The translations under genes and the position numbers were made by a program. A stretch of DNA of 64,000 bases from NCBI RefSeq assembly GCF_026342015.1, contig NZ_JAPENL010000003.1, forward strand, positions 620,001-684,000, given 5' to 3'. A model generated the notes under the pieces. The model was not told the DNA's origin. It worked only from the letters and a program-made list of their open reading frames with translations, and searched no databases. Origin of the DNA: Micromonospora lupini. Its GTDB lineage: Bacteria; Actinomycetota; Actinomycetes; Mycobacteriales; Micromonosporaceae. Shown here in pieces: positions 41,047 to 50,256 of this stretch (positions are counted from its first letter, which is position 1; each line of letters opens with the position of its first letter).

Positions 41047-44000
41047 TCACCTCTGCCTGTCCCGCGACCGCGGCGCGAACTCGGTGACCTGGGTCAGCCT
41101 GTCCCCCAGGTCGCAGACCTCGTCCCGCATGGCCCGGGTCCCTCCGTTCTGCATGGCGTGCATGGCGTCACACGCGTGCCGCCACGCCCGGCAGGCGGCA
41201 GGCACGTCATCAAGGTCCAGGAACGCCGCGCAGAGCAGGGCCGACGCCTCGAAGACGCCGATCCGGCTCTGCGACTCGACGGCCGCGTCGACCGCCAGCT
41301 CAAGCTGATCCCGCGCCTGGCGCTGGCGGCCCAGCGCAGCGAGGCACTCGGCGATCACGATGCGGACGGCGGGCTCGTCCGTCCTCCGTTCGGACTTCTC
41401 GCTGCGAGCGAGCGCCTCCGTGAGGCACGACATGGCCTCGTCGAGGGCGCCCAACCGGACGAGTGACCGCCCCCGGGTCACGGCCGCCCGGATCTCGCCG
41501 TGCTCCATGCCGACGGCACGGTACAGGGACAGCGCTCTCTCGTACTCCTCAAGGGCACGCTCGTGCCGACCGAGCTGGCTGTGGACCCGTTGCAGGGCTG
41601 CGTGGACGGTGCCCAGCTCGGGGATCATGCCGTGCTCCGCGAAGGTCTTCCGCGCACGCGACAGCAGGTCGATCGCCTCGTCGTAGGTGGCGAAGTGGTA
41701 GCAGCAGTCCGCGAGGCCCCGCATGGCGTGTGCCGCGCCGACCTCGTCCCCCGTGTCCCGGGCGGACCTCAGCGCCACACGCATCATGTCCTGCCAGTCG
41801 TGGAACCGCCCGGTGAGCTGCAACCACGGCTCGACGGTGAGGGCCAGTTGCCACGGCGCGACGCCGAAGGCGCCCTCAGCCGCGCGCCGCACCGCCTCGG
41901 GCAGGACCTCCCGGTGATCATCGAACCAGCGCATCGCCTCGTCGTACGTACGGGGCCGCTCGGCAACCACGCCGTCGGGCGCGGGGGCCGGCACGGCCGT
42001 CGGGCTCATCGGCGCCAACACGGTCGCGGCGTGGTGGCTGCTCTGCAGATAGTGCTGCAACAGCCGGCGGACCGCCGCGTCCCGATCCGGCTCCTCGGCC
42101 AGGAACAGCTCCTGCGCGTACGCCTTGATCAGGACGTGCGACGTGAACCGACCCCTGTCGTCCTCGTCGAGCATCGCCGCGTCGGCGAGCTCCCGCAGCA
42201 TCGCCCGCGCGAACCGCGGCGACGTCCCGGACATGCTGGCGAGGGCCTCGGCCGAGATGCCGGGCGCCATGGCGGCGGAGGACAGCCGGAAGAGGCGGGC
42301 AGCCTCCGGGCTGAGCTGACGATACGACCAGGCGAACGCGGCGCGGGGGTCGCCCACGCCGTGGCTGCTGGCGAACGCGGCGAGCCGGCGTGTGCCGTCA
42401 CGGAGTTCGGCGGCGACGTCCGCCAGAGCGAGTCGCGGACGAGCACTCAGCCGTCCCGCCAGGATCGCCAACGCCAGCGGTAGGCGGCCGCACAACTCGA
42501 TGATCTCGTCGAGAACGTCGTCCGACGACGCACCGGCCCCCACGGACCGGTTCGGCGCGTGCTGAAGACGGCGCAGGACCAGCTCCCGGGCGCTCGGCAT
42601 GTCCGGAGGGTCGAGATGCAACAGATGGGCGCCGTCGAGCGCGGCAAGCTCGACGAGCGGCTTACGGCTCGTCACGAGAACCAGGCACGCCGGGGAGTTC
42701 GGCAGCAACGCGCGCACCTGCGCGGAGTCCCGCGCGTTGTCGAGGAGCACCAGGATGCGCCTGCCGGCGGTGAGGCTCCGGTAGATGCCGACGCGCGCGG
42801 CGAGCGTCTCCGGAACGCTTGCCATGTGGAAGCCCTGCGACGACAGCAGGGAACCCAGCGCGTCGGTGGCGGACACGCCGTCGGTCTCGGCCTGGTCTCC
42901 CCGCAGGTCGAGGTAGAGCTGGCCGTCGGTGAACTCCGGCGCGACCAGGTGGGCGAAGTGCGCGGCCAGGCTGGACTTCCCCACCCCGCCCATGCCGTCG
43001 AGCGCGACGATCAGCGGGCCGGTCCGTTCCGCGTCGGCCAGGGCACCCCGTAGACCGGCGAGAGTCGCCAGCTCAGCGGTGCGGCCGACGAACGCGGGCA
43101 GGTCGGGTGGCAGCTGCGCCGGTCGTACCAGCGGCACCGGCGACGGACGCGCGCTCGGCCGCGGCCCGCCGCCGCCCCCGCCGTTTCCGGTAACCGTCGG
43201 CGTCGTCTGGGTCAGCACCCGCCGGTGCGCGGCCTCCAGCGCACTGCCGGGATCGATGCCCAGGTCGTCGGCGAGGCGGGAGCGCACCGTCCGGAACGTC
43301 TCCAGCGCCTCCGCCTGATGGCCGGCCGCGCCCAGGGTGGCGATGAGACTCGCCTGCACGGGTTCGTTCAACGGCGCCATCGAGGCGGCCAGTCGCAGAT
43401 GGTGCAGGACCACCGCCGGACGGCTGAGCGACACCGCGACTTCGGCTGCGGAGACGCACGCGGCGAGGAACTCACGGTCCAGCGCGGCGAAGATCGGCGT
43501 TGCGGACGTCCCGGAGGCGTACGAATCACCCGCCGGCCCGCGCCACAGCTCCAGCGCCTCGACGTAACTGTCGAGCGCCTCATCGCGGTCGCGAACGGCG
43601 AGACTCGCCCGGGCGGCGGCGGTCAGCTCACGGAAGGTGACCAGGTCAAGCGTGCCCGGGCCCGGCGCGAACAGGTAACCGTCACCGTGCCGCCGCAGGT
43701 ACGAGCCAGTCGCCCGCAGTGGGAGTGAGGGTTCCATCAGCCGCCGCAGGGTGCCGACGTACTTGTGGATGACGTTTGTGGCGCTTGCGGGCGCGTCCTC
43801 GCCCCAGAGGAGCCCGATCAGGTTGCTCACACTTATCGGTCGTCCCGCTCGCGCCAGGAGCAGGGCCAGCAGGGAGCACTGCTGCCGGGGGCCGGGGTTC
43901 ACCTCCACACCGTCGCGCCAGAACCGCAGGGGACCGAGGATCTGGAAGTGCACGCTGCCGCTGACCGGCAGTGCTCCGTCGTCGGCGCGACGGACACCGG

Positions 44001-44049
44001 CCGATTTCGACAATGCGATCTCCTGTTTCACTTGACGGATCGTGAACAT
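41047..44049 (-). CDS. AfsR/SARP-family regulator (wHTH-BTAD-NB-ARC-TPR)
   Basis: 1000 aa. Winged HTH about 35-125 (FQILGPLRFWRDGVEVNPGP), bacterial transcriptional activation domain about 133-280, a Gly/Pro linker, an NB-ARC ATPase with P-loop GMGGVGKSS at 352-360 and LVLLDNARD-type Walker B, and about 300 C-terminal residues of TPR-like repeats. This is the large SARP architecture of AfsR-type pathway activators. The start at ATG 44049 lacks a good ribosome site, and an in-frame GTG near residue 19 is possible. It is divergent from an MFS exporter at 44277. It could activate the enediyne or another cluster; no binding site was identified. A second family member lies at the right edge. Confidence 0.92.
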   Translation of the reverse strand: MFTIRQVKQEIALSKSAGVRRADDGALPVSGSVHFQILGPLRFWRDGVEVNPGPRQQCSLLALLLARAGRPISVSNLIGLLWGEDAPASATNVIHKYVGTLRRLMEPSLPLRATGSYLRRHGDGYLFAPGPGTLDLVTFRELTAAARASLAVRDRDEALDSYVEALELWRGPAGDSYASGTSATPIFAALDREFLAACVSAAEVAVSLSRPAVVLHHLRLAASMAPLNEPVQASLIATLGAAGHQAEALETFRTVRSRLADDLGIDPGSALEAAHRRVLTQTTPTVTGNGGGGGGPRPSARPSPVPLVRPAQLPPDLPAFVGRTAELATLAGLRGALADAERTGPLIVALDGMGGVGKSSLAAHFAHLVAPEFTDGQLYLDLRGDQAETDGVSATDALGSLLSSQGFHMASVPETLAARVGIYRSLTAGRRILVLLDNARDSAQVRALLPNSPACLVLVTSRKPLVELAALDGAHLLHLDPPDMPSARELVLRRLQHAPNRSVGAGASSDDVLDEIIELCGRLPLALAILAGRLSARPRLALADVAAELRDGTRRLAAFASSHGVGDPRAAFAWSYRQLSPEAARLFRLSSAAMAPGISAEALASMSGTSPRFARAMLRELADAAMLDEDDRGRFTSHVLIKAYAQELFLAEEPDRDAAVRRLLQHYLQSSHHAATVLAPMSPTAVPAPAPDGVVAERPRTYDEAMRWFDDHREVLPEAVRRAAEGAFGVAPWQLALTVEPWLQLTGRFHDWQDMMRVALRSARDTGDEVGAAHAMRGLADCCYHFATYDEAIDLLSRARKTFAEHGMIPELGTVHAALQRVHSQLGRHERALEEYERALSLYRAVGMEHGEIRAAVTRGRSLVRLGALDEAMSCLTEALARSEKSERRTDEPAVRIVIAECLAALGRQRQARDQLELAVDAAVESQSRIGVFEASALLCAAFLDLDDVPAACRAWRHACDAMHAMQNGGTRAMRDEVCDLGDRLTQVTEFAPRSRDRQR

Positions 44050-44276
44050 CTCGACGAGCTGACAAGTCTACGACCGGTTCGAGAAAACAAGCCCACGGTC
44101 AGAGTGAAACGGACACGAGAGGAAACGGCGCCGGTTCGGCTGTGGAAACCGGTACCCGTTGTCCGTTCCGGCGCTCGCCCTCCCTTTCGCTCCAGCAACA
44201 GGAGTCAGAAGTTGTCAACTGCCCGTCGTCAGGATGTGGGCGGAAGGTCTCCCGCAACGAGGACAGGCAAGGCACC

Positions 44277-45539
44277 ATGACCGCGTCAGAACGCACCGTC
44301 CGGCCCGGCCCGGCTCACCCCACCACGGCGTACGAATCTCCGCCGGCCGCCGCAGGGCCGGGCAGCCGGAAAGGGCCGACGCTGTTCGCACTGGCCCTGG
44401 GCACGTTCGCCATCGGTACCGGCGAGTTCGGCAGCAACGGGATCATCCAACTCTTCGCCGCGGACCTGGGGACGTCCATCCCGGTCGCCACCTACGCGAT
44501 CAGCGCGTACGCGTTCGGGGTCATGATCGGTTCGCCGGCGATCACGCTCCTCGCGGCCCGGGCCAACCGCCGTACCCTCCTGCTGGGCCTGATCGCGCTC
44601 TTCCTGGTCGGCAACGTCCTCTCGGCCCTGGCCCCGAACATCGCGACCCTCGTCGTCTTCCGCTTCATCACCGGAAGCGTGCAGGGCGCCTATTTCGGCG
44701 CCGGAGCGGTCGTGGCCGCCTACGTCTACGGCCCCGGCAAGGGTGGGCGGGCCTTCGCGACGGTGATGGGCGGCCTGACCGTGGCCACCATCCTCGGGTC
44801 ACCGCTCGGCACCCTCGTCGGACAGCACGCCGGGTGGCGTGCCACCTACTGGACGGTGATCGGTCTGGGCCTGCTGGCCGGCGCGGCGCTTTTGGCGTGG
44901 CTGCCCCGCACCGACGACCTGCACGGCGGCTCCGTCGCACACGAGCTCGGCGCGCTCCGACGACTCGACGTCTGGCTCATGGTCGCGGTCGCGGCGCTCG
45001 GCATCTCCAGCATCTTCGCCGTCTACACCTTCATCGGGCCGTTCGTCACCGACGCGGCGCGGGAGAGCCCGTCGCTCATCCCCGTCGCCCTCGCCGTCTT
45101 CGGGCTCGGCATGGCGTTCGGCAACTCCTTCGGCGGCCGGGCCGCCGATCGCCACGGCAACCGCCCGCTGATCTACGGCTTCGGCTACGTCCTGGTGCTG
45201 CTGGTGGCCATCGGCCTTTTCGGCGCCGACATCCTGATCCTCCTGCCCGCGCTGTTCGGCGTCGGAGCGACAATGATGTTCGCCATTCCCACCATTCAGG
45301 TACGACTGACCGAATTCGCGCCCGAGGCGCCCACCCTCATGGGCGCCCTCAACCTGGCCGCCCTCAACCTCGCCAATTCGCTCGGCGCGATCGGCGGCGC
45401 CGTCGCCCTCGGCGCCGGCTGGGGAACCCTCTCCACGGTGTGGGCGGGATTCGTTCTCACCACCGCGGGCCTGGTTCTCTTCCTCACCACCGTGGGCCGG
45501 AAGAAGGCAGGTGTCACGCCCGCACACGCACCGGCCTGA
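44277..45539 (+). CDS. MFS transporter (DHA1, AraJ/arabinose-efflux-like)
   Basis: 420 aa with about 12 predicted helices after a 35-residue soluble N-terminus. TLFALALGTFAIGTGEFGSNGIIQLFAADLG at helix 1 and the motif around SPAITLLAARANRRTLLL are typical of the DHA1 drug-efflux subgroup. The open frame extends upstream, but the ATG at 44277 with AAGG five bases before it is the best start. It is divergent from the AfsR-like regulator, which may control it. Substrate unknown; drug or sugar efflux. Confidence 0.9.
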   Translation: MTASERTVRPGPAHPTTAYESPPAAAGPGSRKGPTLFALALGTFAIGTGEFGSNGIIQLFAADLGTSIPVATYAISAYAFGVMIGSPAITLLAARANRRTLLLGLIALFLVGNVLSALAPNIATLVVFRFITGSVQGAYFGAGAVVAAYVYGPGKGGRAFATVMGGLTVATILGSPLGTLVGQHAGWRATYWTVIGLGLLAGAALLAWLPRTDDLHGGSVAHELGALRRLDVWLMVAVAALGISSIFAVYTFIGPFVTDAARESPSLIPVALAVFGLGMAFGNSFGGRAADRHGNRPLIYGFGYVLVLLVAIGLFGADILILLPALFGVGATMMFAIPTIQVRLTEFAPEAPTLMGALNLAALNLANSLGAIGGAVALGAGWGTLSTVWAGFVLTTAGLVLFLTTVGRKKAGVTPAHAPA

Positions 45540-45660
45540 TCGGTGCCCGCGTCGCCGCCGGCACAGCCTTCGATATCGCAGCGAGGTCGTCTTTTCGAGT
45601 CCTAGACTGCGAGCGTGCACGGCGGGGCCGCCCCTGCCAAACGGGGGAGGTGCGGGTGCC

Positions 45661-47781
45661 ATGAATTCTCGGCCGACGCAACAGCAGAATCAGGCTCACG
45701 GCGGCGCCAACCGCGACATGCCCCCGGAACTGGGTTCGGACTCCATCGGCATATTCGAGAGCCGGACCTTCATGTTGTCCAATTCGGTCGGTGATGTTCC
45801 GGCGGATTCCATCGCCGGCTTGGTGCACGACGACACCCGCTATCTCAGCCGTTGGCAGTTGACTCTCGACGGGCTTGCCCCGCTCGTGCTCAGCTCCGGC
45901 ACTGTCGACGCCTACTCCGCGGCGTTCTTCCTCGCCAATCCGGAGGTGCGGGGCCTGCGGGCGAACAGTATCGGCGTGCGCCGGGAGCGGTTCGTCGGAG
46001 ACGGCATGTACGAGCGGATCGCCGTGCAGTACTTCGGCACCGAACCCGTCCGCGTACGCCTGCGGTTGGACGTCGGTGTGGACTTCGCCGACCTCTTCGA
46101 GATCAAGAAGGCGGGGCGGAGCAGGCTTGCAGACATCCGGCGAACCCACCTGTCGGACGGCTCGGCCCTGCGCTTCTCCTACCAGAACTCGCACTGGTCG
46201 GCCGGCACGACGGTCGAGGCCAACCCGCCTGCCGACCAGGTCGAGGGCGACGGGCTCATCTGGGACGTGCACCTGGGGCGAGGTGACACCTGGGGCTGCG
46301 AGCTGCGCGTGCTGCTGAACTGTCAGGGTGCGGACTACCAACCGGCCAGCCGCACCTTCGGCGAGGCACACGACACCGGCGGCGACGACGTGACGTCGCG
46401 GTGGGCGGCGAACAAGCCGGACCTCAGCGCGGATTCGGAACTGTTGCGCAACGTCTATCACAAGTCCGCCACCGACCTGATGTCGATGCACATCGTCAAG
46501 GAGATCAACGGCCAGAAGGTCGTCCTGCTGGCCGCCGGCATGCCCTGGTTCCTGACCGTGTTCGGGCGGGACACGCTCGTCACCGCCTACCAGAGCATCA
46601 GCTGTGGACCGGACGTGGCGCGGGGTGCGCTGGTGACGCTCGCCGCGCACCAGGGCGACGCCGTGGACGACTTCAGCGACGAGGAGCCTGGGAAGATCCT
46701 GCACGAGTTCCGCTCCGGTGAGCTGACTCAGCTCGGCGTCGTGCCGTACGGTCCCTGCTTCGGCTCGGCCGACACCACCCAGCTGTGGCTCATCCTGCTC
46801 TCGGAGTACTGGCGGTGGACGGGCGACGACGCGTTGGTGCGGCAGTTGCGGCCCAACGCCGAGGCCGCTCTCCGGTGGATCGACGAATTCGGGGACCGCG
46901 ACGGCGACGGTTACGTCGAGTACGCCACGCGCTCCCCGGGCGGCATGCGCAGCCAGTGTTGGCGCGACTCACCGGACGGTGTGCAGTTCGCCGACAGCAC
47001 GCTCCCCGACCTGCCGGTCGCCACCTGCGAGATCCAGGGCTACACCTACGACGCCAAGCTCCGCGCCGCGGAACTCGCCGACGGGCCGTGGGCCGACGCC
47101 GCGTTGGCCCGACGCCTGCGTGGCGAAGCCGCCGATCTGCGCGAGCGGTTCAACAGTGACTACTGGCTGCCGACGCGCGGCGGTTACTACGCGATCGGCC
47201 TCGACGCCCACAAACGACCCATCGATTCGATGACCTCGAACATGGGCCACCTGTTGTGGAGCGGAATCGTCCCGCCGGAGCGTGCGGCGGTGGTGGCGCG
47301 GCAGTTGATGTCCGACGCCATGTTCTCCGGCTGGGGTGTCCGGACGCTGTCCACCGAGGACGTCGGGTACAACCCCATCGGCTACCACCTCGGCACCGTG
47401 TGGCCGCACGACAATTCGATAATCGCCGCCGGGCTCGCCCGGTACGGCCACCGGGACGCGGCCAACCGCATCGCGATGGCGATGCTCGAAGCGGCAGCCC
47501 ACTTCGACTACCGGCTGCCCGAGGCGTTCTCCGGGTACGACCGCTCGCTCGGACGCCGGCCCGTGCCGTACCCCACCGCCTGCAATCCCCAGGCCTGGGC
47601 CAGCGGCGCCCCGCTGTTGCTGCTGCGGGCGATGCTCGGCCTCGACGTCCGAGGCGGCGATCTCCGCACCGATCCGCACCTCCCCGAGTCGTTGGGGAGC
47701 ATCCGGCTCACCGGCGTCACCGTGCACGGCGCCCGGCGAACCCTCGACGCCTCCGGCTCGCGCCTGCGCTCCTCGGCCTGA
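45661..47781 (+). CDS. Glycogen-debranching-like amylo-alpha-1,6-glucosidase (GH63/GH15-like fold)
   Basis: 706 aa. An N-terminal beta-sandwich domain (about 30-260; SVGDVPADSIAGLVHDDTRYLSRWQL) is the 'glycogen debranching N-terminal' module, followed by an (alpha/alpha)6 barrel with GMPWFLTVFGRDTLVTAYQS near 297-316, GEWRWTGD-like LLSEYWRWTGDD and GYNPIGYHLGTVWPHDNSI near 565. The C-terminal acid-containing GYDRS region is present. These proteins act on alpha-glucans or trehalose-like substrates; the exact activity is not settled for this bacterial subgroup. The ATG at 45661 follows GGGAGG by ten bases. It probably belongs to storage-carbon or stress metabolism, not to the flanking clusters. 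Confidence 0.88.
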   Translation: MNSRPTQQQNQAHGGANRDMPPELGSDSIGIFESRTFMLSNSVGDVPADSIAGLVHDDTRYLSRWQLTLDGLAPLVLSSGTVDAYSAAFFLANPEVRGLRANSIGVRRERFVGDGMYERIAVQYFGTEPVRVRLRLDVGVDFADLFEIKKAGRSRLADIRRTHLSDGSALRFSYQNSHWSAGTTVEANPPADQVEGDGLIWDVHLGRGDTWGCELRVLLNCQGADYQPASRTFGEAHDTGGDDVTSRWAANKPDLSADSELLRNVYHKSATDLMSMHIVKEINGQKVVLLAAGMPWFLTVFGRDTLVTAYQSISCGPDVARGALVTLAAHQGDAVDDFSDEEPGKILHEFRSGELTQLGVVPYGPCFGSADTTQLWLILLSEYWRWTGDDALVRQLRPNAEAALRWIDEFGDRDGDGYVEYATRSPGGMRSQCWRDSPDGVQFADSTLPDLPVATCEIQGYTYDAKLRAAELADGPWADAALARRLRGEAADLRERFNSDYWLPTRGGYYAIGLDAHKRPIDSMTSNMGHLLWSGIVPPERAAVVARQLMSDAMFSGWGVRTLSTEDVGYNPIGYHLGTVWPHDNSIIAAGLARYGHRDAANRIAMAMLEAAAHFDYRLPEAFSGYDRSLGRRPVPYPTACNPQAWASGAPLLLLRAMLGLDVRGGDLRTDPHLPESLGSIRLTGVTVHGARRTLDASGSRLRSSA

Positions 47782-47798
47782 GCCGCGGACGGCACGGG

Positions 47799-48314
47799 TC
47801 AGGGTCTTGCGCCGCTCGTCCGCAGGGTGGACAGCGCGTCGTGGTGCCGGGACCGGACGGTACGGACCGGGACCCCGAGCACCCGCGCCGTCTGGTACGT
47901 CGTCCGTCCCGCCAGGTAGGTGTGCAGGAGCACGGCCCGATGCTCGTCGGGCAGCCGCCGCAGCAGCGTGATCGCCTCGGCCGTGGCGACGGCGGCGTCC
48001 GCGTGATCCGGCTGGGCGACGTCGACCTCCGGCTCGGTCGTCTCCCGCCCGACGGCGACCTCCCGCAGTGACGTGACGGCCAGGCCACGCGCCGCCGTCA
48101 TCAACCAGTCACGAATCGCAATCGTGCCGAAGGGCAGGCGGTTGCCGCTCTGCCACGCCTGGATGAAGGTCTCCTGCACGATGTCCTCGGCGAGGTGGTG
48201 ATCCGTCACGAGCGTCCGGACGAAGGTGAGCAGCGGTCCGGCGTGCTCGGACATCAACTGGTCAAGTGCGGGACGCCTACCGGTCGCCGCACAGGTGTGG
48301 TCGGCGGTCGTCAT
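47799..48314 (-). CDS. ECF RNA polymerase sigma factor
   Basis: 171 aa from ATG 48314. Sigma region 2 is visible as DHHLAEDIVQETFIQAWQ and RDWLMTAARGLAVTSLRE; region 4 as LRRLPDEHRAVLLHTYLAGRTTYQTARVLGVPVRTVRSRHHDAL. Both DNA-binding regions are complete. The start is uncertain: GGAGG lies about 14 bases before this ATG, and an open frame reaches 48386. No anti-sigma factor gene is adjacent. Convergent with the debranching enzyme, 17 bp apart. Confidence 0.88.
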   Translation of the reverse strand: MTTADHTCAATGRRPALDQLMSEHAGPLLTFVRTLVTDHHLAEDIVQETFIQAWQSGNRLPFGTIAIRDWLMTAARGLAVTSLREVAVGRETTEPEVDVAQPDHADAAVATAEAITLLRRLPDEHRAVLLHTYLAGRTTYQTARVLGVPVRTVRSRHHDALSTLRTSGARP

Positions 48315-48494
48315 TGCTGGTGCCTGGTCCTCCGCGAGAGGGGGTGGGCGAGTGGCCCCGCCACCGACACCGTTCGGGATCGGCACTGGCGATCGGCCCG
48401 AGTCCTGACGCTACGGCCCGCCACTTACCAGCCTCGTGACGAACTCTTACCGGCACGCGCCAGGCCCCGGGCGTACGCGGAGTCCCCCGGCGGA

Positions 48495-48947
48495 CTACCT
48501 CGGGCGTGCGATGTCGAGTTGCCCGCTCGCCCGGACCGTCACCCAGGTCGTGACAGTCGTCCCGTCGACCTCGGCCGTGCAGGTGAACCGGTGTCCGTCG
48601 ATGACGGGCTGGTCGACGGGACAGGCAACGGTGTCCGCAGCGAGCCGGTAGTCGTCCCGAAGCACTGTGAGCACCTGCCGTTGCAGGACTGTGGTGTCGA
48701 GGACCTTCCGTTGCGGGAGGTCGGGCCGGGTCACGGCCAGGACCGTCCCCGCGGTGATCAGGAGGACGACCGGGACCGCGATGGCGACCACGAGTTTCCG
48801 GGAGGGACGCCGCCATCGGCTCGCCGTCGACCCGGCCGTGGCCGGCCCCCACTGTGGCGGAGGCGCCGGCGTCCAGCGGGGCACCAGCAGGGCCGCCCCG
48901 CCGGCGCCGACGAGCGCGGAACTGTCGGGCGTGCCGTCTGGGTTCAT
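48495..48947 (-). CDS. Membrane-anchored DUF4333-type protein
   Basis: 150 aa. A proline-rich cytoplasmic N-terminus (TPAPPPQWGPA) is followed by one membrane helix (LVVAIAVPVVLLITAGTVLAV, about 60-80) and a small extracellular domain with two cysteines (VACPVDQPVIDGHRFTCTAEVDG) typical of DUF4333. GAAGGAG lies six bases before the ATG at 48947. It follows the COG4315-like lipoprotein on the same strand with a 16-bp gap. Function unknown; a cell-envelope role is likely. Confidence 0.82.
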   Translation of the reverse strand: MNPDGTPDSSALVGAGGAALLVPRWTPAPPPQWGPATAGSTASRWRRPSRKLVVAIAVPVVLLITAGTVLAVTRPDLPQRKVLDTTVLQRQVLTVLRDDYRLAADTVACPVDQPVIDGHRFTCTAEVDGTTVTTWVTVRASGQLDIARPR

Positions 48948-48963
48948 CGTCGGCTCCTTCGGC

Positions 48964-49644
48964 TCAGCGGGTGGTGGGGGTCGGCACGGTGACCACCTCG
49001 GGTAGCGGCTTGGTGCGGTCACCTGTCGGGGTGACCGCGAACCAGGTACCACCGACTCCCTGGCCCCGGATGTCGCCGGGCGCGGTGTCCTTGGCGAACC
49101 GGTAGACCGGCCAGCCCCCGATGGTCACCTGGCAGGTGCCGTCGGGCCGCTCGAGGTACCCGACGAGTTGCGGGTCGACGCCGTCCGGGTAGATCTGGCC
49201 GGGCGACGAGATGAGCACCGGGGGCCAGGTCTTGGCGCAGTCGCCCGCGCAGGTCGCCTTCGACGGCTTCGCCGAGTCCTTGTCGAACCGGTAGAGCGTC
49301 ATGCCCCGGCCGTCCGCGACGTACGTCCCGATGTCGGCCTGGTTCGTGGCCCGCAACTGCACCACCGAGACACCGCGGCCGCGGTCCGGAGCACTCGGAA
49401 CGGGAACGTCGGGCGGCCCGCTGAAGATCTGGACCCGCCGTTGCGTCTTCGCCACCGTCGGCGCCGGAACGGGGCTGACCTCGATCACCTGCGGGGTCGG
49501 GTCGCTGCTCGCGGAGGCCGATGTCGCCGGCGTGGGCCCCGGGGACGGTGCTGTCGCGGTGGCGCCCGCGCCCGTGGTGTCCCCGCACGCCGCCAACGCC
49601 ACCAGGCCGATCGCCGCTATCGCGATCCGCGCTCTCTCCACCAT
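48964..49644 (-). CDS. COG4315-type secreted-repeat lipoprotein, copy 1
   Basis: 226 aa. A lipoprotein signal peptide ends in the lipobox LAAC (about Cys20). A Ser/Thr/Pro-rich spacer is followed by two copies of the secreted repeat of unknown function: GMTLYRFDKDSAKPSKATCAG with CAKTWPPV, then IGGWPVYRFAKDTAPGDIRGQG. The Yx4D-type motif is visible twice (YRFDKD, YRFAKD). GAGGTGGAG lies five bases before the ATG at 49644. A longer homologue lies at 59966-60880, on the other side of the type VII secretion genes. Function unknown; cell-surface. Confidence 0.88.
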   Translation of the reverse strand: MVERARIAIAAIGLVALAACGDTTGAGATATAPSPGPTPATSASASSDPTPQVIEVSPVPAPTVAKTQRRVQIFSGPPDVPVPSAPDRGRGVSVVQLRATNQADIGTYVADGRGMTLYRFDKDSAKPSKATCAGDCAKTWPPVLISSPGQIYPDGVDPQLVGYLERPDGTCQVTIGGWPVYRFAKDTAPGDIRGQGVGGTWFAVTPTGDRTKPLPEVVTVPTPTTR

Positions 49645-49873
49645 GTTCGCTCCACCTCGTGCTCGGTGCGGACCGGGCTGCTGCACAGGTCCGGCACCCA
49701 CACGGACGACCCAGCGAAACGGTTCACCGCCGCCACCGCAGCGGGCCCGCGACCGAATCCACCGCGCCCTGAACCGGATGGCGCGCGCATCCGTGTGGGT
49801 GGCGGCATCGGCGCAAGACGGTCCACGAGGGGAACGGCTCGCCGGGCCACCGACCAGGGGAAGGAAGGGCGAC
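49645..49873. promoter_or_regulatory. Divergent promoter region, lipoprotein / WXG100 gene
   Basis: 229 bp between divergent starts. No clear promoter elements were assigned; composition is as GC-rich as the genes. Confidence 0.4.
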
Positions 49874-50170
49874 ATGGCCACGTACCACATCGTCAGCGAG
49901 GACATCCAGGAGTCGGCGAGCTGGCTGCAGCAGAACATGCAGACGCTGCTGGACGGGATGACCCAGGCCAAGAGCAAGATCGACACTCTGATCCAGGGTG
50001 GCTACAACACCCCGGGCGCGCAGCAGCAGTTCGGGCCGTACTTCGAGGAGTACAAGGGCAGCGTCGACCAGACCCTGCACGGCATGGAGGGCATCAGCCA
50101 GTACCTCACGCAGGTCAGTGACGCCTTCTCCGAGACCGACACGCAGACCGCCGCCAGCCTCAGCCGCTGA
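49874..50170 (+). CDS. WXG100-family type VII secretion target (WXG motif absent)
   Basis: 98 aa, the length and helical-hairpin pattern of WXG100/Esx proteins (ASWLQQNMQTLLDGMTQAKSKID, turn, then AQQQFGPYFEEYKGSVDQTLHGMEGISQYLTQVSDAF). The turn reads LIQGGYNTPG, so the usual W-x-G is replaced by Q-G-G; the only Trp is in helix 1. The C-terminal FSETDTQTA resembles the YxxxD/E secretion signal zone, and the same FxETDTQT motif ends the protein at 55395-55700. GGAAGGG precedes the ATG. It is the first gene of the secretion unit with the EccC-type ATPase. Confidence 0.88.
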   Translation: MATYHIVSEDIQESASWLQQNMQTLLDGMTQAKSKIDTLIQGGYNTPGAQQQFGPYFEEYKGSVDQTLHGMEGISQYLTQVSDAFSETDTQTAASLSR

Positions 50171-50183
50171 CGAACGAATGGTC

Positions 50184-50217
50184 GGGGCCGCGTGGTGCGC
50201 ACTCACCACGCGGCCCC
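50184..50217 (+). terminator. Hairpin between WXG100 gene and ATPase gene
   Basis: A perfect 14-bp stem (GGGGCCGCGTGGTG / CACCACGCGGCCCC) with a CGCACT loop, 14 bp after the WXG100 stop. It may end most transcripts so that the small substrate is made in excess over the ATPase. Confidence 0.75.
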
Positions 50218-50256
50218 AGCCGTGTTCCCGACGGATCATCCGACCAGGAGATACCC

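Noticed and set aside
44277..45539. MFS exporter near the AfsR gene considered part of the enediyne cluster
   Set aside because: It is 17 kb from the last enediyne-type gene with unrelated operons between; linkage is not supported.
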